In this document: in pieces, positions 1 through 6,772 of the stretch
Numbering within the stretch: the stretch's first letter is position 1
Layout of the letters: each line of letters starts with the position of its first letter
Assembly (NCBI GenBank): GCA_050288705.1
Contig: JBNKEI010000193.1
Span: 1-23,927 of the forward strand
Direction of reading: 5' to 3'
DNA from: JBNKEI01 sp050288705
GTDB lineage: Bacteria; Myxococcota; Myxococcia; Myxococcales; UBA5297
DNA length: 23,927 nucleotides
Notes under the pieces: generated by a model
What the model saw: only the letters and a program-made list of their open reading frames with translations
Told to the model about the DNA's origin: nothing
The model's database searches: none
Made by a program: the position numbers and the translations under genes

Positions 1-212
1 TAAAGTTGATTAGACTGGAAGTATAAAATTTGCCAGGTTTCGGCCATACACTCGCATGCTGGTGTGTGTTAATCGTTGCTGACATTTAGACATCCTTGCC
101 AACAAAAAACATCGTCGTTGATTTTTCTCGTTCTCAGAGGATGGCTTCATGATAACCATTTGCTGGCGGCGCAGAAAGAAGTAAGCGCGTATGCTAAAGC
201 GAAAATGAGACC

Positions 213-437
213 TTGAAGCGGACCAAACAGCCCATTTTGAAGACCATATCCGATGAGGCAGGACGTTATAGACGTATTCGAGAGCTAGTCCTTGCTGCGC
301 GCCAGACGGTTGCCCGTAGCGTTGATTTGGTACAGGTGTATACAAATTTTGAAATTGGACGCCACATCGTTGAGTACGAACAGCAGGGCGAAGCGTTATT
401 GAAGGACGCCTGCTTTATCCTGCGTCGACAGTCTTGA
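213..437 (+). pseudogene. Truncated DUF1016/YhcG N-terminal domain fragment
   Basis: The 74-residue reading frame opens after a stop at 195 and has only a TTG as possible start (213). Residues 18-60 carry the pattern of the DUF1016 N-terminal domain (YhcG family): YRRIREL, then QVYTNFEIGRHIVEYEQQGE. Full family members are usually over 300 residues and add a PD-(D/E)XK nuclease-like C-terminal domain. Here the frame jumps from QQGE straight to ALLKD, as if the usual RAxYGK segment were deleted, then reads unrelated residues to a stop. The nuclease half is absent downstream. No ribosome binding site is visible. I read it as a dead remnant. YhcG genes often sit near restriction-modification loci, which fits the helicase remnant at 1579-2140. 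Confidence 0.65.
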
Positions 438-490
438 CCTGAATTAACAGGACCAACTCTTGGCTTGCTCTGCCATCCGATATTGTAAAA

Positions 491-520
491 TTGACTTACC
501 GTTCACTGTTCCTCTAGAAT
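491..520 (+). promoter_or_regulatory. Sigma70-type promoter for the Cys-rich lipoprotein genes
   Basis: TTGACT at 491-496 and TAGAAT at 515-520 each match the sigma70 consensus at five of six positions, with an 18-base spacer. Transcription would begin near 527, about 25 bases before the GTG start at 552. It could drive both lipoprotein genes. This is a consensus match only. Confidence 0.55.
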
Positions 521-551
521 TAGTTTAGTATTCCCAAGCAATGGAGCTACT

Positions 552-869
552 GTGCGTTTTATTAAGTTTAAAATGCAATTACCAATGTTTCGTGTTGTAG
601 TTTCAATTATAATTATATCGAGTGTGACTCTTTTTTCCTGTAGTGACGAGTCAGACAATTGCAACAAAAACACATACAGCAACTGTATGAACGACAAATG
701 TTCACAGGAACAAGCTATTGACTCATATAATGATTGCTTATATCAATGCGGTGAGGGTTCTGGTTGTGGAAATCCTTGCGTGTTAACTTGTTATCATAAT
801 GATTGCCTGGGGCTAGGTCCCAGCTCTTACGGTCAATGTCAAGATGCTTGCGATAAATCATGCAAGTAG
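552..869 (+). CDS. Small Cys-rich lipoprotein (105 aa)
   Basis: I do not recognise a named family. The GTG start is chosen because GGAG at 543-546 lies five bases upstream, while the later ATG codons (573, 585) lack any ribosome binding site. Residues 1-29 form a basic then hydrophobic signal peptide ending in the lipobox LFS-C30, so the product is probably a lipid-anchored envelope protein. The mature part has 13 cysteines in regular spacing: C62-x3-C66, C72-x3-C76-x3-C80 and C96-x3-C100-x3-C104. After the lipidated Cys this leaves 12, enough for six disulfides. Asn, Asp and Tyr are abundant. CX3C repeats like these are common in uncharacterised exported proteins of Myxococcota-like bacteria. 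The function is unknown. The second lipoprotein gene follows 76 bases downstream. Confidence 0.75.
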   Translation: MRFIKFKMQLPMFRVVVSIIIISSVTLFSCSDESDNCNKNTYSNCMNDKCSQEQAIDSYNDCLYQCGEGSGCGNPCVLTCYHNDCLGLGPSSYGQCQDACDKSCK

Positions 870-945
870 TCAGCGCATGCTTCTGTTGATCGGCAGCATC
901 GAAATGCTTATCCCAAAAAATGTTTTGTATTCTTGAGGAGTGCAA

Positions 946-1203
946 ATGAAAAACATGTTGTTTTTGATGCCTTTTTTGTCGTTATTAATTATGAGCTGTG
1001 GCAAAGATGATATTACCTGTGTAAATGCATCTGATAAATATAGTTGTTCTGCTTGCAAAATTGAGCTTTGCAGAAACTCAGACAATAAATGCGAGTGGTA
1101 TCAAACAAGCGATGGAGAAAAATACGACACAGGCTGTCCTACGGAGGCCGCAAAAGGAACACAAGCGCTTTCAACAGCAAAAGTCCACTGCGAATGTAAA
1201 TAG
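946..1203 (+). CDS. Small Cys-rich lipoprotein (85 aa)
   Basis: The start is the ATG at 946. GAGGAG at 935-940 is five bases upstream and overlaps the alternative GTG at 940, which rules that one out. Residues 1-17 are a short signal peptide with lipobox IMS-C18, so this is a predicted lipoprotein. The mature 68 residues contain eight more cysteines, including an SCSAC cluster and a C-terminal CEC, so a disulfide-rich fold is likely. It is not an obvious duplicate of the upstream lipoprotein, because cysteine spacing differs. The same strand and the 76-base gap suggest co-transcription from the promoter at 491-520. The product has no recognised domain. A small exported inhibitor, adhesin or scaffold is possible, but nothing in the sequence decides this. 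Confidence 0.75.
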   Translation: MKNMLFLMPFLSLLIMSCGKDDITCVNASDKYSCSACKIELCRNSDNKCEWYQTSDGEKYDTGCPTEAAKGTQALSTAKVHCECK

Positions 1204-1226
1204 AACCCTCTAGTGGGTGAAAGCTC

Positions 1227-1367
1227 GTGGGTAACGACACTTACCAAGATGCATTTCAAAGGCTGCTTAACCAGAAAGGAATCACAGCTACTAAACGTTT
1301 CCTGCAAGATAGCGTACTAAAAGCATACGAAGGGCAACTAAAAGAAGAGGCCTGTTTCCGTAAATAG
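1227..1367 (+). CDS. Possible 46-aa ORF, unrecognised
   Basis: A GTG-initiated frame encodes 46 residues with a plausible soluble helical composition (DAFQRLL, FLQDSVLKAYEGQLKEE). It lies directly after the second lipoprotein gene, but has no convincing ribosome binding site. It may be a small gene or the tail of a decayed one. I could not assign a family. Confidence 0.2.
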   Translation: MGNDTYQDAFQRLLNQKGITATKRFLQDSVLKAYEGQLKEEACFRK

Positions 1368-1578
1368 GTCATACACCATAGAACAATGCAAACAAATGGA
1401 GCGGCTCATTTATAAATGGAGATTGCCTGAGGGCATATCAGCATTAGGTAATATTGTTGCGGAGTTTCCTAAACGGTTTGCATTGTCCAAAGCAAATTGC
1501 AGATCATCGACCTGTTCTATTTCAATTTTTAAAAAACATAATACGAAAGGTTCTGTCGCATTAACTTTTTTGCCATAC
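1368..1578. other. Gene-poor stretch within the decayed region
   Basis: Overlapping frames on both strands (63 aa at 1396-1587 on +, 61 aa at 1410-1595 on -) show no domain, no signal peptide and no ribosome binding site. I see no convincing gene, RNA or repeat. Confidence 0.4.
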
Positions 1579-2140
1579 TTACAGTGAATTTTCATTATTA
1601 TTCAAGAAATAAACAATTATAATGGCGGGCCGAATTGGCGGACAAATTCGCACTAGCCGGAAAAGGTATCGAGCTACCGCCACGGTTTGCCCAGACGATA
1701 GTCGTCCCACCAATACAGCTGGACAGACTACCAAGACAGTTCGCGCCATTCCGCGCATAAGGTATTCGGAGATAAGCATTCCCGCTTCGACAAGTTTTGC
1801 CGAGTCCTACCTCGTCAGCAAGCAATGCGCGTCCCCGGAACGTTCGCAGCACGCGGTGGACGGTTTCAACCTGATAATCGAGTCTTTGTACGTTTTTTAG
1901 TCGGGACAGGCAAAGCAGTTCATCGAACTGGTCGGTTAACCTAAGGCGCCAGGCAGCGATTGCCAAAGCGACATCATTAAGGCTTCCACGGGTAGTAGAC
2001 TTGAGAATGCCTTCGATTTCCTCTGGCTGTGTTTTAACAAAAGCAACAGGAACGGAAGTCTTCACGGTTGGTCCAACGGTGCTGGTAGGCATATACCGAA
2101 ACCTATTTTCGTAGGTTTGTCTCCAAAGGCCGCCTAACAC
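1579..2140 (-). pseudogene. Frameshifted SNF2/DEAD-type helicase remnant
   Basis: Reading the minus strand from 2140, a frame of about 115 residues leads into DEVGLGKT, the Walker A motif of superfamily 2 ATPases. It is preceded by RLDYQVETVHRVLR, the typical Q-motif-like entry of SNF2 helicases. Just after GLGKT the frame breaks: one extra base at about 1792-1793 throws translation off. The next frame continues the expected VEAGMLISEYLMRG and TVLVVCPAVLV (motif Ia region). A further break follows around 1720, and motifs II to VI are missing altogether. Full proteins of this type run about 900-1100 residues. It is therefore a dead N-terminal remnant. Such helicases occur in phage-defence and restriction loci, but the specific system cannot be recovered from this piece. 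Confidence 0.8.
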
Positions 2141-2193
2141 ACATACTAGTGACCATGGACCTAGTCAAAACAGAAATGTATTGTGCCGTGCCC

Positions 2194-2208
2194 CAACTCA
2201 AGGAGTTG
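2194..2208. other. Small perfect hairpin upstream of asnB
   Basis: CAACTC and GAGTTG flank a three-base AAG loop. There is no T-tract, so it is not a normal terminator. It could lie in the asnB leader, about 65 bases before the start codon, or be chance. Confidence 0.25.
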
Positions 2209-2271
2209 CCCTCAAGAGAAGGCTGACCCACTTTCCGATTGGTGTTTCAGAGTCTGGACTAGGAGAGTGCC

Positions 2272-4215
2272 ATGTGTGGAATTGCAGGTCGCGTTAATAG
2301 TGAAAAAAATCGTCCTGTCGATTCTGCGCTATTGGCAGAAGCCACCCGTCAAATGGCGCATCGCGGTCCCGATGGGGAGGGGCTTTATTTTCAAGAGAAT
2401 GTTGGCTTAGGACATCGGCGGCTGGCAATAATTGATTTGACTTCGGGTGCTCAGCCAATGTGCAACGAAGATCAAACTATTTGGGTTGTTTTCAACGGTG
2501 AAATTTACAACCATCAATATTTGCGTGAGCAATTAGAAGTTCGCGGGCATTGCTTTACAACTAAATCGGATACCGAGATTTTAGTTCATGGATTCGAGGA
2601 GTGGGGAAATAGTCTTCCAGAACGATTGCGAGGAATGTTTGCCTTCGCGGTATGGGATGGAAAAAACCGGCGCCTAATGCTGGCGCGCGATAGGTTGGGA
2701 ATTAAGCCTTTGTATTGGTCCATTACTACTAAAGATTTGGTATTCGCGTCAGAAATAAAAGCCTTGTTTGTATTTCCCGATGTGCGCCGCGACTTAAATC
2801 CCACCAATTTACCGGAATATTTTGCTTTGCGATACGTACCAGGTCCGCAAACTCTATTTGCGGGTATTTATCGACTTCGGCCCGGGCACGTAATGTGGTA
2901 TCAGGATGGCAATATTCAAATTCGCCCATATTGGGATGTACCAATAGAGCAATCTATAGAACAATCATTAGACAAACGACAAATTTGGGACACGGTAGAA
3001 GAAAGCGAGGCGTTTACTCAGGAATTGCTGGAATCGGTGCGTTTAAGATTGATGTCGGAAGTGCCAGTAGGAGTATTCCTTTCCGGTGGCATTGATTCTA
3101 CGGCAGTAGCCTGGGCTATGCAGCAGGCCGAGCCGGGCGCCCTAAAAAGCTTTTCGGTTGGCTTTGACCAAGACGACCAAGGGGAACTTTCTTTTGCGCG
3201 CATCGCTTCTCAGGCGCTAGGCACCGAGCATCGCGAAATCCGCTTAGATAGCAATTCCTTTTTGCAAAGCATGGAAAAGTTAGCCTGGCACCTTGATGAG
3301 CCGCTTTCCGACGGTGCATGTATTCCGCTCATGCGCTTAAGCGAGCGAGCCAGGGAAGAGGTAGCGGTAGTGCTGTCGGGAGAAGGTGCTGATGAAATAC
3401 TGGCGGGTTATTCAATTTACTCCAAGATGTTAGCCATGGAATGGCTTCGAGCCAAAGGAGGAAAACACCTCGATTGGCTATTGCACCATTCTTTGAAAGC
3501 CTCCAAAAACGTCAAATTCTCTCGCTATGTTCATTGGTTGCGACTTCCGTTGGAGCAACGCTATTTCGGGGTAGGGCGCGGTTTTGATGATGCCCTTATG
3601 AAAAAAATATTTGGTTGTCGCGCCATGAAAGATCTGGCGCATCGTTACCAACCTCTCTGGGAAAATACTCAAGAAAACACCGCTCTTCATCGCATGTTGT
3701 ATATAGACACCAAAACCTGGCTACCCGATGATTTGCTTTTAAAAGCAGATAAAATGACCATGAGTCATTCTATTGAATTGAGAGTTCCCTTTTTAGATCA
3801 CCAGATTCTGCATAGTGCTTGGAGACTGCCATCCCAGCTTAAGTTACGCCGGGGTATAGGAAAGATACTTCTCAGGCATTCAATGGCAAACAAAATACCT
3901 AAGGCCATTTTGCGGCGACCGAAAAAAGGATTTCCCGTGCCGTTATCCCGTTGGCTGCGTACATCACTTTATGGTCCTTGCCGGGAGCAATTGCTTTCTC
4001 ATCGCTCTCAAGCCAGAACTATTCTTGGCGGCACCATAATTCGCCAATTGTTAGATGAGCACCGCACTGGTCGAATAGATCGTAGCGAAGAACTGTATTC
4101 TTTGTGGGTATTAGAGGAGTGGCACAGGGCATTTTTGGGAGCACAAAAAATTTCGGCACGTTCAAGCAAAGCGGAAAACCATTTTGTGCCTGCCGAAAGC
4201 TCAAATGCAATTTAA
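2272..4215 (+). CDS. asnB: Asparagine synthase (glutamine-hydrolysing)-like amidotransferase
   Basis: The 647-residue protein begins MCGIAGR; after Met removal Cys2 is the class II amidotransferase nucleophile. The glutaminase domain spans about residues 2-195, with RGPDGEG, LGHRRLAIIDL, FNGEIYN and SDTEI all present. The synthetase domain contains the PP-loop SGGIDS at 271-276 for ATP binding, then SGEGADE and the LRVPFLDH region. It should hydrolyse glutamine and adenylate a carboxylate, amidating aspartate or a sugar or peptide acceptor. Length and the linked glycosyltransferase resemble the exosortase-A-associated amidotransferase class of exopolysaccharide clusters rather than the roughly 550-residue housekeeping AsnB. 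No exosortase is visible here. AGGAG at 2261-2265 sits six bases before the ATG. The glycosyltransferase gene starts 13 bases after the stop. Family is certain, the physiological acceptor is not. Confidence 0.93.
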   Translation: MCGIAGRVNSEKNRPVDSALLAEATRQMAHRGPDGEGLYFQENVGLGHRRLAIIDLTSGAQPMCNEDQTIWVVFNGEIYNHQYLREQLEVRGHCFTTKSDTEILVHGFEEWGNSLPERLRGMFAFAVWDGKNRRLMLARDRLGIKPLYWSITTKDLVFASEIKALFVFPDVRRDLNPTNLPEYFALRYVPGPQTLFAGIYRLRPGHVMWYQDGNIQIRPYWDVPIEQSIEQSLDKRQIWDTVEESEAFTQELLESVRLRLMSEVPVGVFLSGGIDSTAVAWAMQQAEPGALKSFSVGFDQDDQGELSFARIASQALGTEHREIRLDSNSFLQSMEKLAWHLDEPLSDGACIPLMRLSERAREEVAVVLSGEGADEILAGYSIYSKMLAMEWLRAKGGKHLDWLLHHSLKASKNVKFSRYVHWLRLPLEQRYFGVGRGFDDALMKKIFGCRAMKDLAHRYQPLWENTQENTALHRMLYIDTKTWLPDDLLLKADKMTMSHSIELRVPFLDHQILHSAWRLPSQLKLRRGIGKILLRHSMANKIPKAILRRPKKGFPVPLSRWLRTSLYGPCREQLLSHRSQARTILGGTIIRQLLDEHRTGRIDRSEELYSLWVLEEWHRAFLGAQKISARSSKAENHFVPAESSNAI

Positions 4216-4228
4216 GGGGGTGGAGAAA

Positions 4229-5398
4229 ATGAGCAAATCATTTTGGTCAAATAGAGACATTGTTTGTTTTTCTAATGATTGGGATGGCGATCCCCTTTCC
4301 AAGACGCATATTATGCGAATTTTGTCACGCAATCATCGAATCTTGTGGGTGAATTCGCTGGGAAATCGGTCTCCTGTGTTATCAGTTTATGATGCAAAAA
4401 GAATGTATAAAAAATTTCGGTCGGTATTTTCCGGAATAGTGGAAGTCGAGCCGAACATTCACGTATTGGCTCCCCTAGCTTTTCCAATTTTTGGAAAACA
4501 ATGGGCTCGTTGGGCCAACCAAATGGCGCTGGAAATACAAATAAAACGAGCTATCGAAAAACTGGGTTTCCATCGCTGGATGACTTGGTCGTTTTTGCCA
4601 TCGGCAGAGTGGGTAGTAGACAGGATGCGTCCAGAATTCTCGCTATATCATTGCGTAGACGAGTTTTCGGCATTCTCTGATGCACCTTCCAAGGAGATTG
4701 CAGAAACTGAGGCTAAACTTATCCGCTCTGCCGATTTAGTAATTGTGTCTTCCGAGCGATTGGCGCAGAGCAAACAAAACTTGAACCCGAAAACTATTCT
4801 GGTACGTCACGGAGTAGATTATGCCCATTTCGCCAAAGCGTTAGATAATTCAACAATTGTTCCCGACGATATTCAACATTTACCAAAACCAATCTTTGGA
4901 TTTTTTGGACTAATTGCTGACTGGGTTGATTTGGAGCTAATAAAAAAAGTTGCTAATTCATTTCCCAATGCTAGCGTGGTTTTGTTAGGTAAAATACGAA
5001 CCAACGTTGAATTGTGCCGAAATCTAACCAATGTCTATTTTGTGGGTCCCCGACCTTATGCTCAGCTTCCTGCATATGCAAAAGCATTTGACATAGCGCT
5101 TTTGCCTTTTCGGTGTAATGAACTCACTCTAAATTCCAACCCATTGAAAGCCAGAGAATACTTGGCTGCCGGACTTCCGGTGGTTTCTACGGCAATACCA
5201 GAAGTAGAAAAAATTGGTTGGTGTCAAGTAGCTAAAAACCATAATCAATTTATTGAGTTGCTTCGCGCACAGCTTGAATCCCCCGAAAGCAAAGCCGCCA
5301 GATCTACCGCCATGGCCACAGAATCGTGGGAGGCTAGAGTTCAAGAAATTCGAAACTCAATAGAAAGAGAAACCACCTTCGCGCGCCTAGGTGCATGA
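4229..5398 (+). CDS. GT4-type glycosyltransferase
   Basis: The ATG at 4229 is chosen over an in-frame start at 4184 because AGGGGG at 4215-4220 is eight bases upstream and the 4184 start would overlap asnB. The 389-residue protein has a GT-B layout. The N-terminal half contains DIVCFSNDWDGDPLSKTH and an acceptor-side YHCVDEFSAF motif. The C-terminal half holds FGFFGLIADWVDLEL, VYFVGPRPYAQLPAYAKAFDIALLPF and NPLKAREYLAAGLPVVST, typical of the nucleotide-sugar-binding part of family 4 enzymes. It probably adds a sugar to a lipid-linked or surface polysaccharide at the cytoplasmic face. The tight pairing with asnB suggests one operon and one glycan. Donor and acceptor cannot be told from sequence. 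It ends 27 bases before the convergent channel gene. Confidence 0.85.
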   Translation: MSKSFWSNRDIVCFSNDWDGDPLSKTHIMRILSRNHRILWVNSLGNRSPVLSVYDAKRMYKKFRSVFSGIVEVEPNIHVLAPLAFPIFGKQWARWANQMALEIQIKRAIEKLGFHRWMTWSFLPSAEWVVDRMRPEFSLYHCVDEFSAFSDAPSKEIAETEAKLIRSADLVIVSSERLAQSKQNLNPKTILVRHGVDYAHFAKALDNSTIVPDDIQHLPKPIFGFFGLIADWVDLELIKKVANSFPNASVVLLGKIRTNVELCRNLTNVYFVGPRPYAQLPAYAKAFDIALLPFRCNELTLNSNPLKAREYLAAGLPVVSTAIPEVEKIGWCQVAKNHNQFIELLRAQLESPESKAARSTAMATESWEARVQEIRNSIERETTFARLGA

Positions 5399-5425
5399 CA
5401 ATGTCGTCTTTACAGCGGATATTTT

Positions 5426-6592
5426 TCAGATTCCCGGTGCTGAGATTGACGTTGGGCGATGATGTGAGGGGGCATGGGTTGCTTTGGTTGCTTCCTGGGT
5501 TGAAAAAGAAATTGGGTCGGGAAGGTGGATGGTGGAAGTGGGGAAGGCTATTTCGGCCTCGTGTGCACGAATAATAGCTTCAATACGGAGCAGAATGTCT
5601 TGCTTTACTTCGTGGTACTTGGTCCAAACCGTAGTTCGCGTAAGGCAATAAACAAAAAAGTCGAGAGACGACGGTGCAAAGCTATTGAAATTAACCATTA
5701 GAGTTTGCGAAGAATCGATCTCCGGGTGCTCAAGAAGCATGGTTTTGATTGCCTGGGTAATAGCCGACATTTTATCGGAATCATTGTAGCGAATGCCGAT
5801 GGTTTCATAGATACGTCGGTGGGTCATGCGCGAAGGGTTTTGAACAGCTATGGTAGTAAAGACGGCATTAGGAACGTAAATGGGACGTTTGTCAAAGGCA
5901 CGGATGCAGGTAAGGCGCCATCCAATTTTTTCCACCACCCCCTCAATTTCGCGATCCGGAGAACGAATCCAGTCGCCAACTTCAAAAGGCCGATCGAGGT
6001 AGATCATTATGCCTCCGAAAAAGTTAGCCAAAAGATCTTTGGCCGCAAAACCAACGGCAATACCTCCGATTCCGCCAAAGGCGAGCACGCCGGAAATGCT
6101 AAAGCCAAGAGTTTGTAGAGCAACTAGTACGGCAGTAATGAATACCGAAATGCGTAGCAGTTTCCCCACTGCCTCTACGGTGGTGCGGTCGACTTTTGCT
6201 CCGTTCCGCTGTTTGGTAACTATGTAAGATTTTTCCATTTCGAGGATGAATCGCACTAAAAACCAGGCCACACAGGCAATAACTCCTACCGAGCGGAGCG
6301 GTTTGGCAGCTTCAAAAATTACTGCCTCGGTGTTTTCTTTTGCAATTTCCGCCGCAAAGGCAATACCAATTATCCAGAAAGACAGGCGCAGAGGCCGACG
6401 AATTGCTTCAAGCAAAGCGTCATCCCAAATATTCCGGGTGTTTTGCGTTTTTAAACGCAGTCGATCGAGAACTTTTCCCAACAGGTAATTCGAGAAAAGA
6501 ACCGCAAAGACTACGACAAATACCTGAATAATCCAGGTCAACGATTGGTTTTGGGAGCGGAGCCACTGGTTCAGGTGTTGGAGGTTCATCAT
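5426..6592 (-). CDS. MscS-family small-conductance mechanosensitive channel
   Basis: The 388-residue inner-membrane protein shows several hydrophobic segments and the hallmark Gly/Ala-rich pore helix ISGVLAFGGIGGIAVGFAAKD, followed by LLANFFGGIMIYLDRPFEVGDWI of the beta domain. Such channels open on membrane tension and release solutes during hypo-osmotic shock. I chose the ATG at 6592 (MMNLQHLNQWL), since family members commonly begin just before a QWL-type segment ahead of the first membrane helix. A TTG at 6628 would add 12 residues. Neither has a strong ribosome binding site. Another frame starting at ATG 6653 encodes a Pro-rich stretch reading towards the channel, so an extended N-terminus lost by frameshift cannot be excluded. 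The C-terminus ends in a His/Ser/Pro tail. It diverges from the CDF gene. Confidence 0.9.
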   Translation of the reverse strand: MMNLQHLNQWLRSQNQSLTWIIQVFVVVFAVLFSNYLLGKVLDRLRLKTQNTRNIWDDALLEAIRRPLRLSFWIIGIAFAAEIAKENTEAVIFEAAKPLRSVGVIACVAWFLVRFILEMEKSYIVTKQRNGAKVDRTTVEAVGKLLRISVFITAVLVALQTLGFSISGVLAFGGIGGIAVGFAAKDLLANFFGGIMIYLDRPFEVGDWIRSPDREIEGVVEKIGWRLTCIRAFDKRPIYVPNAVFTTIAVQNPSRMTHRRIYETIGIRYNDSDKMSAITQAIKTMLLEHPEIDSSQTLMVNFNSFAPSSLDFFVYCLTRTTVWTKYHEVKQDILLRIEAIIRAHEAEIAFPTSTIHLPDPISFSTQEATKATHAPSHHRPTSISAPGI

Positions 6593-6654
6593 CGGTCGAA
6601 GGTACAATCGAGAGCGAGTTTTCGGCAAGCTTAAAGTCCGATTTGTTACTCATC

Positions 6655-6745
6655 TTTTGTGCACTTTTTGTGCACTGGTAGTCCTGATTGGTTGTACATG
6701 TACATAAGATGTTGGTTGACCGAAGGCATTTCTTCTGATTACATT
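6655..6745. promoter_or_regulatory. Divergent mscS/CDF intergenic region with palindromes and promoter-like boxes
   Basis: Two copies of TTTGTGCAC occur in tandem at about 6656-6675, each containing the palindrome GTGCAC. A 12-base perfect palindrome TGTACATGTACA lies at 6693-6704. Just beyond it, TTGACC at 6716-6721 and TACATT at 6740-6745 (18-base spacer) could form the promoter of the CDF gene, about 28 bases before its start. The palindrome next to the -35 box is positioned like an operator. The regulator is unknown. The palindromes are seen directly; their function is inferred. Confidence 0.4.
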
Positions 6746-6772
6746 GAGCGTTTCAATTTTTTCGAGAATTAA

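Noticed and set aside
10..345. 111-aa minus-strand frame at the left edge
   Set aside because: No domain, signal peptide or ribosome binding site, and it overlaps the DUF1016 fragment, whose family match is real.
5705..6118. 137-aa + frame inside the MscS gene, and several others at 6009-6531
   Set aside because: They are antisense to a well-supported channel gene and have no family features.
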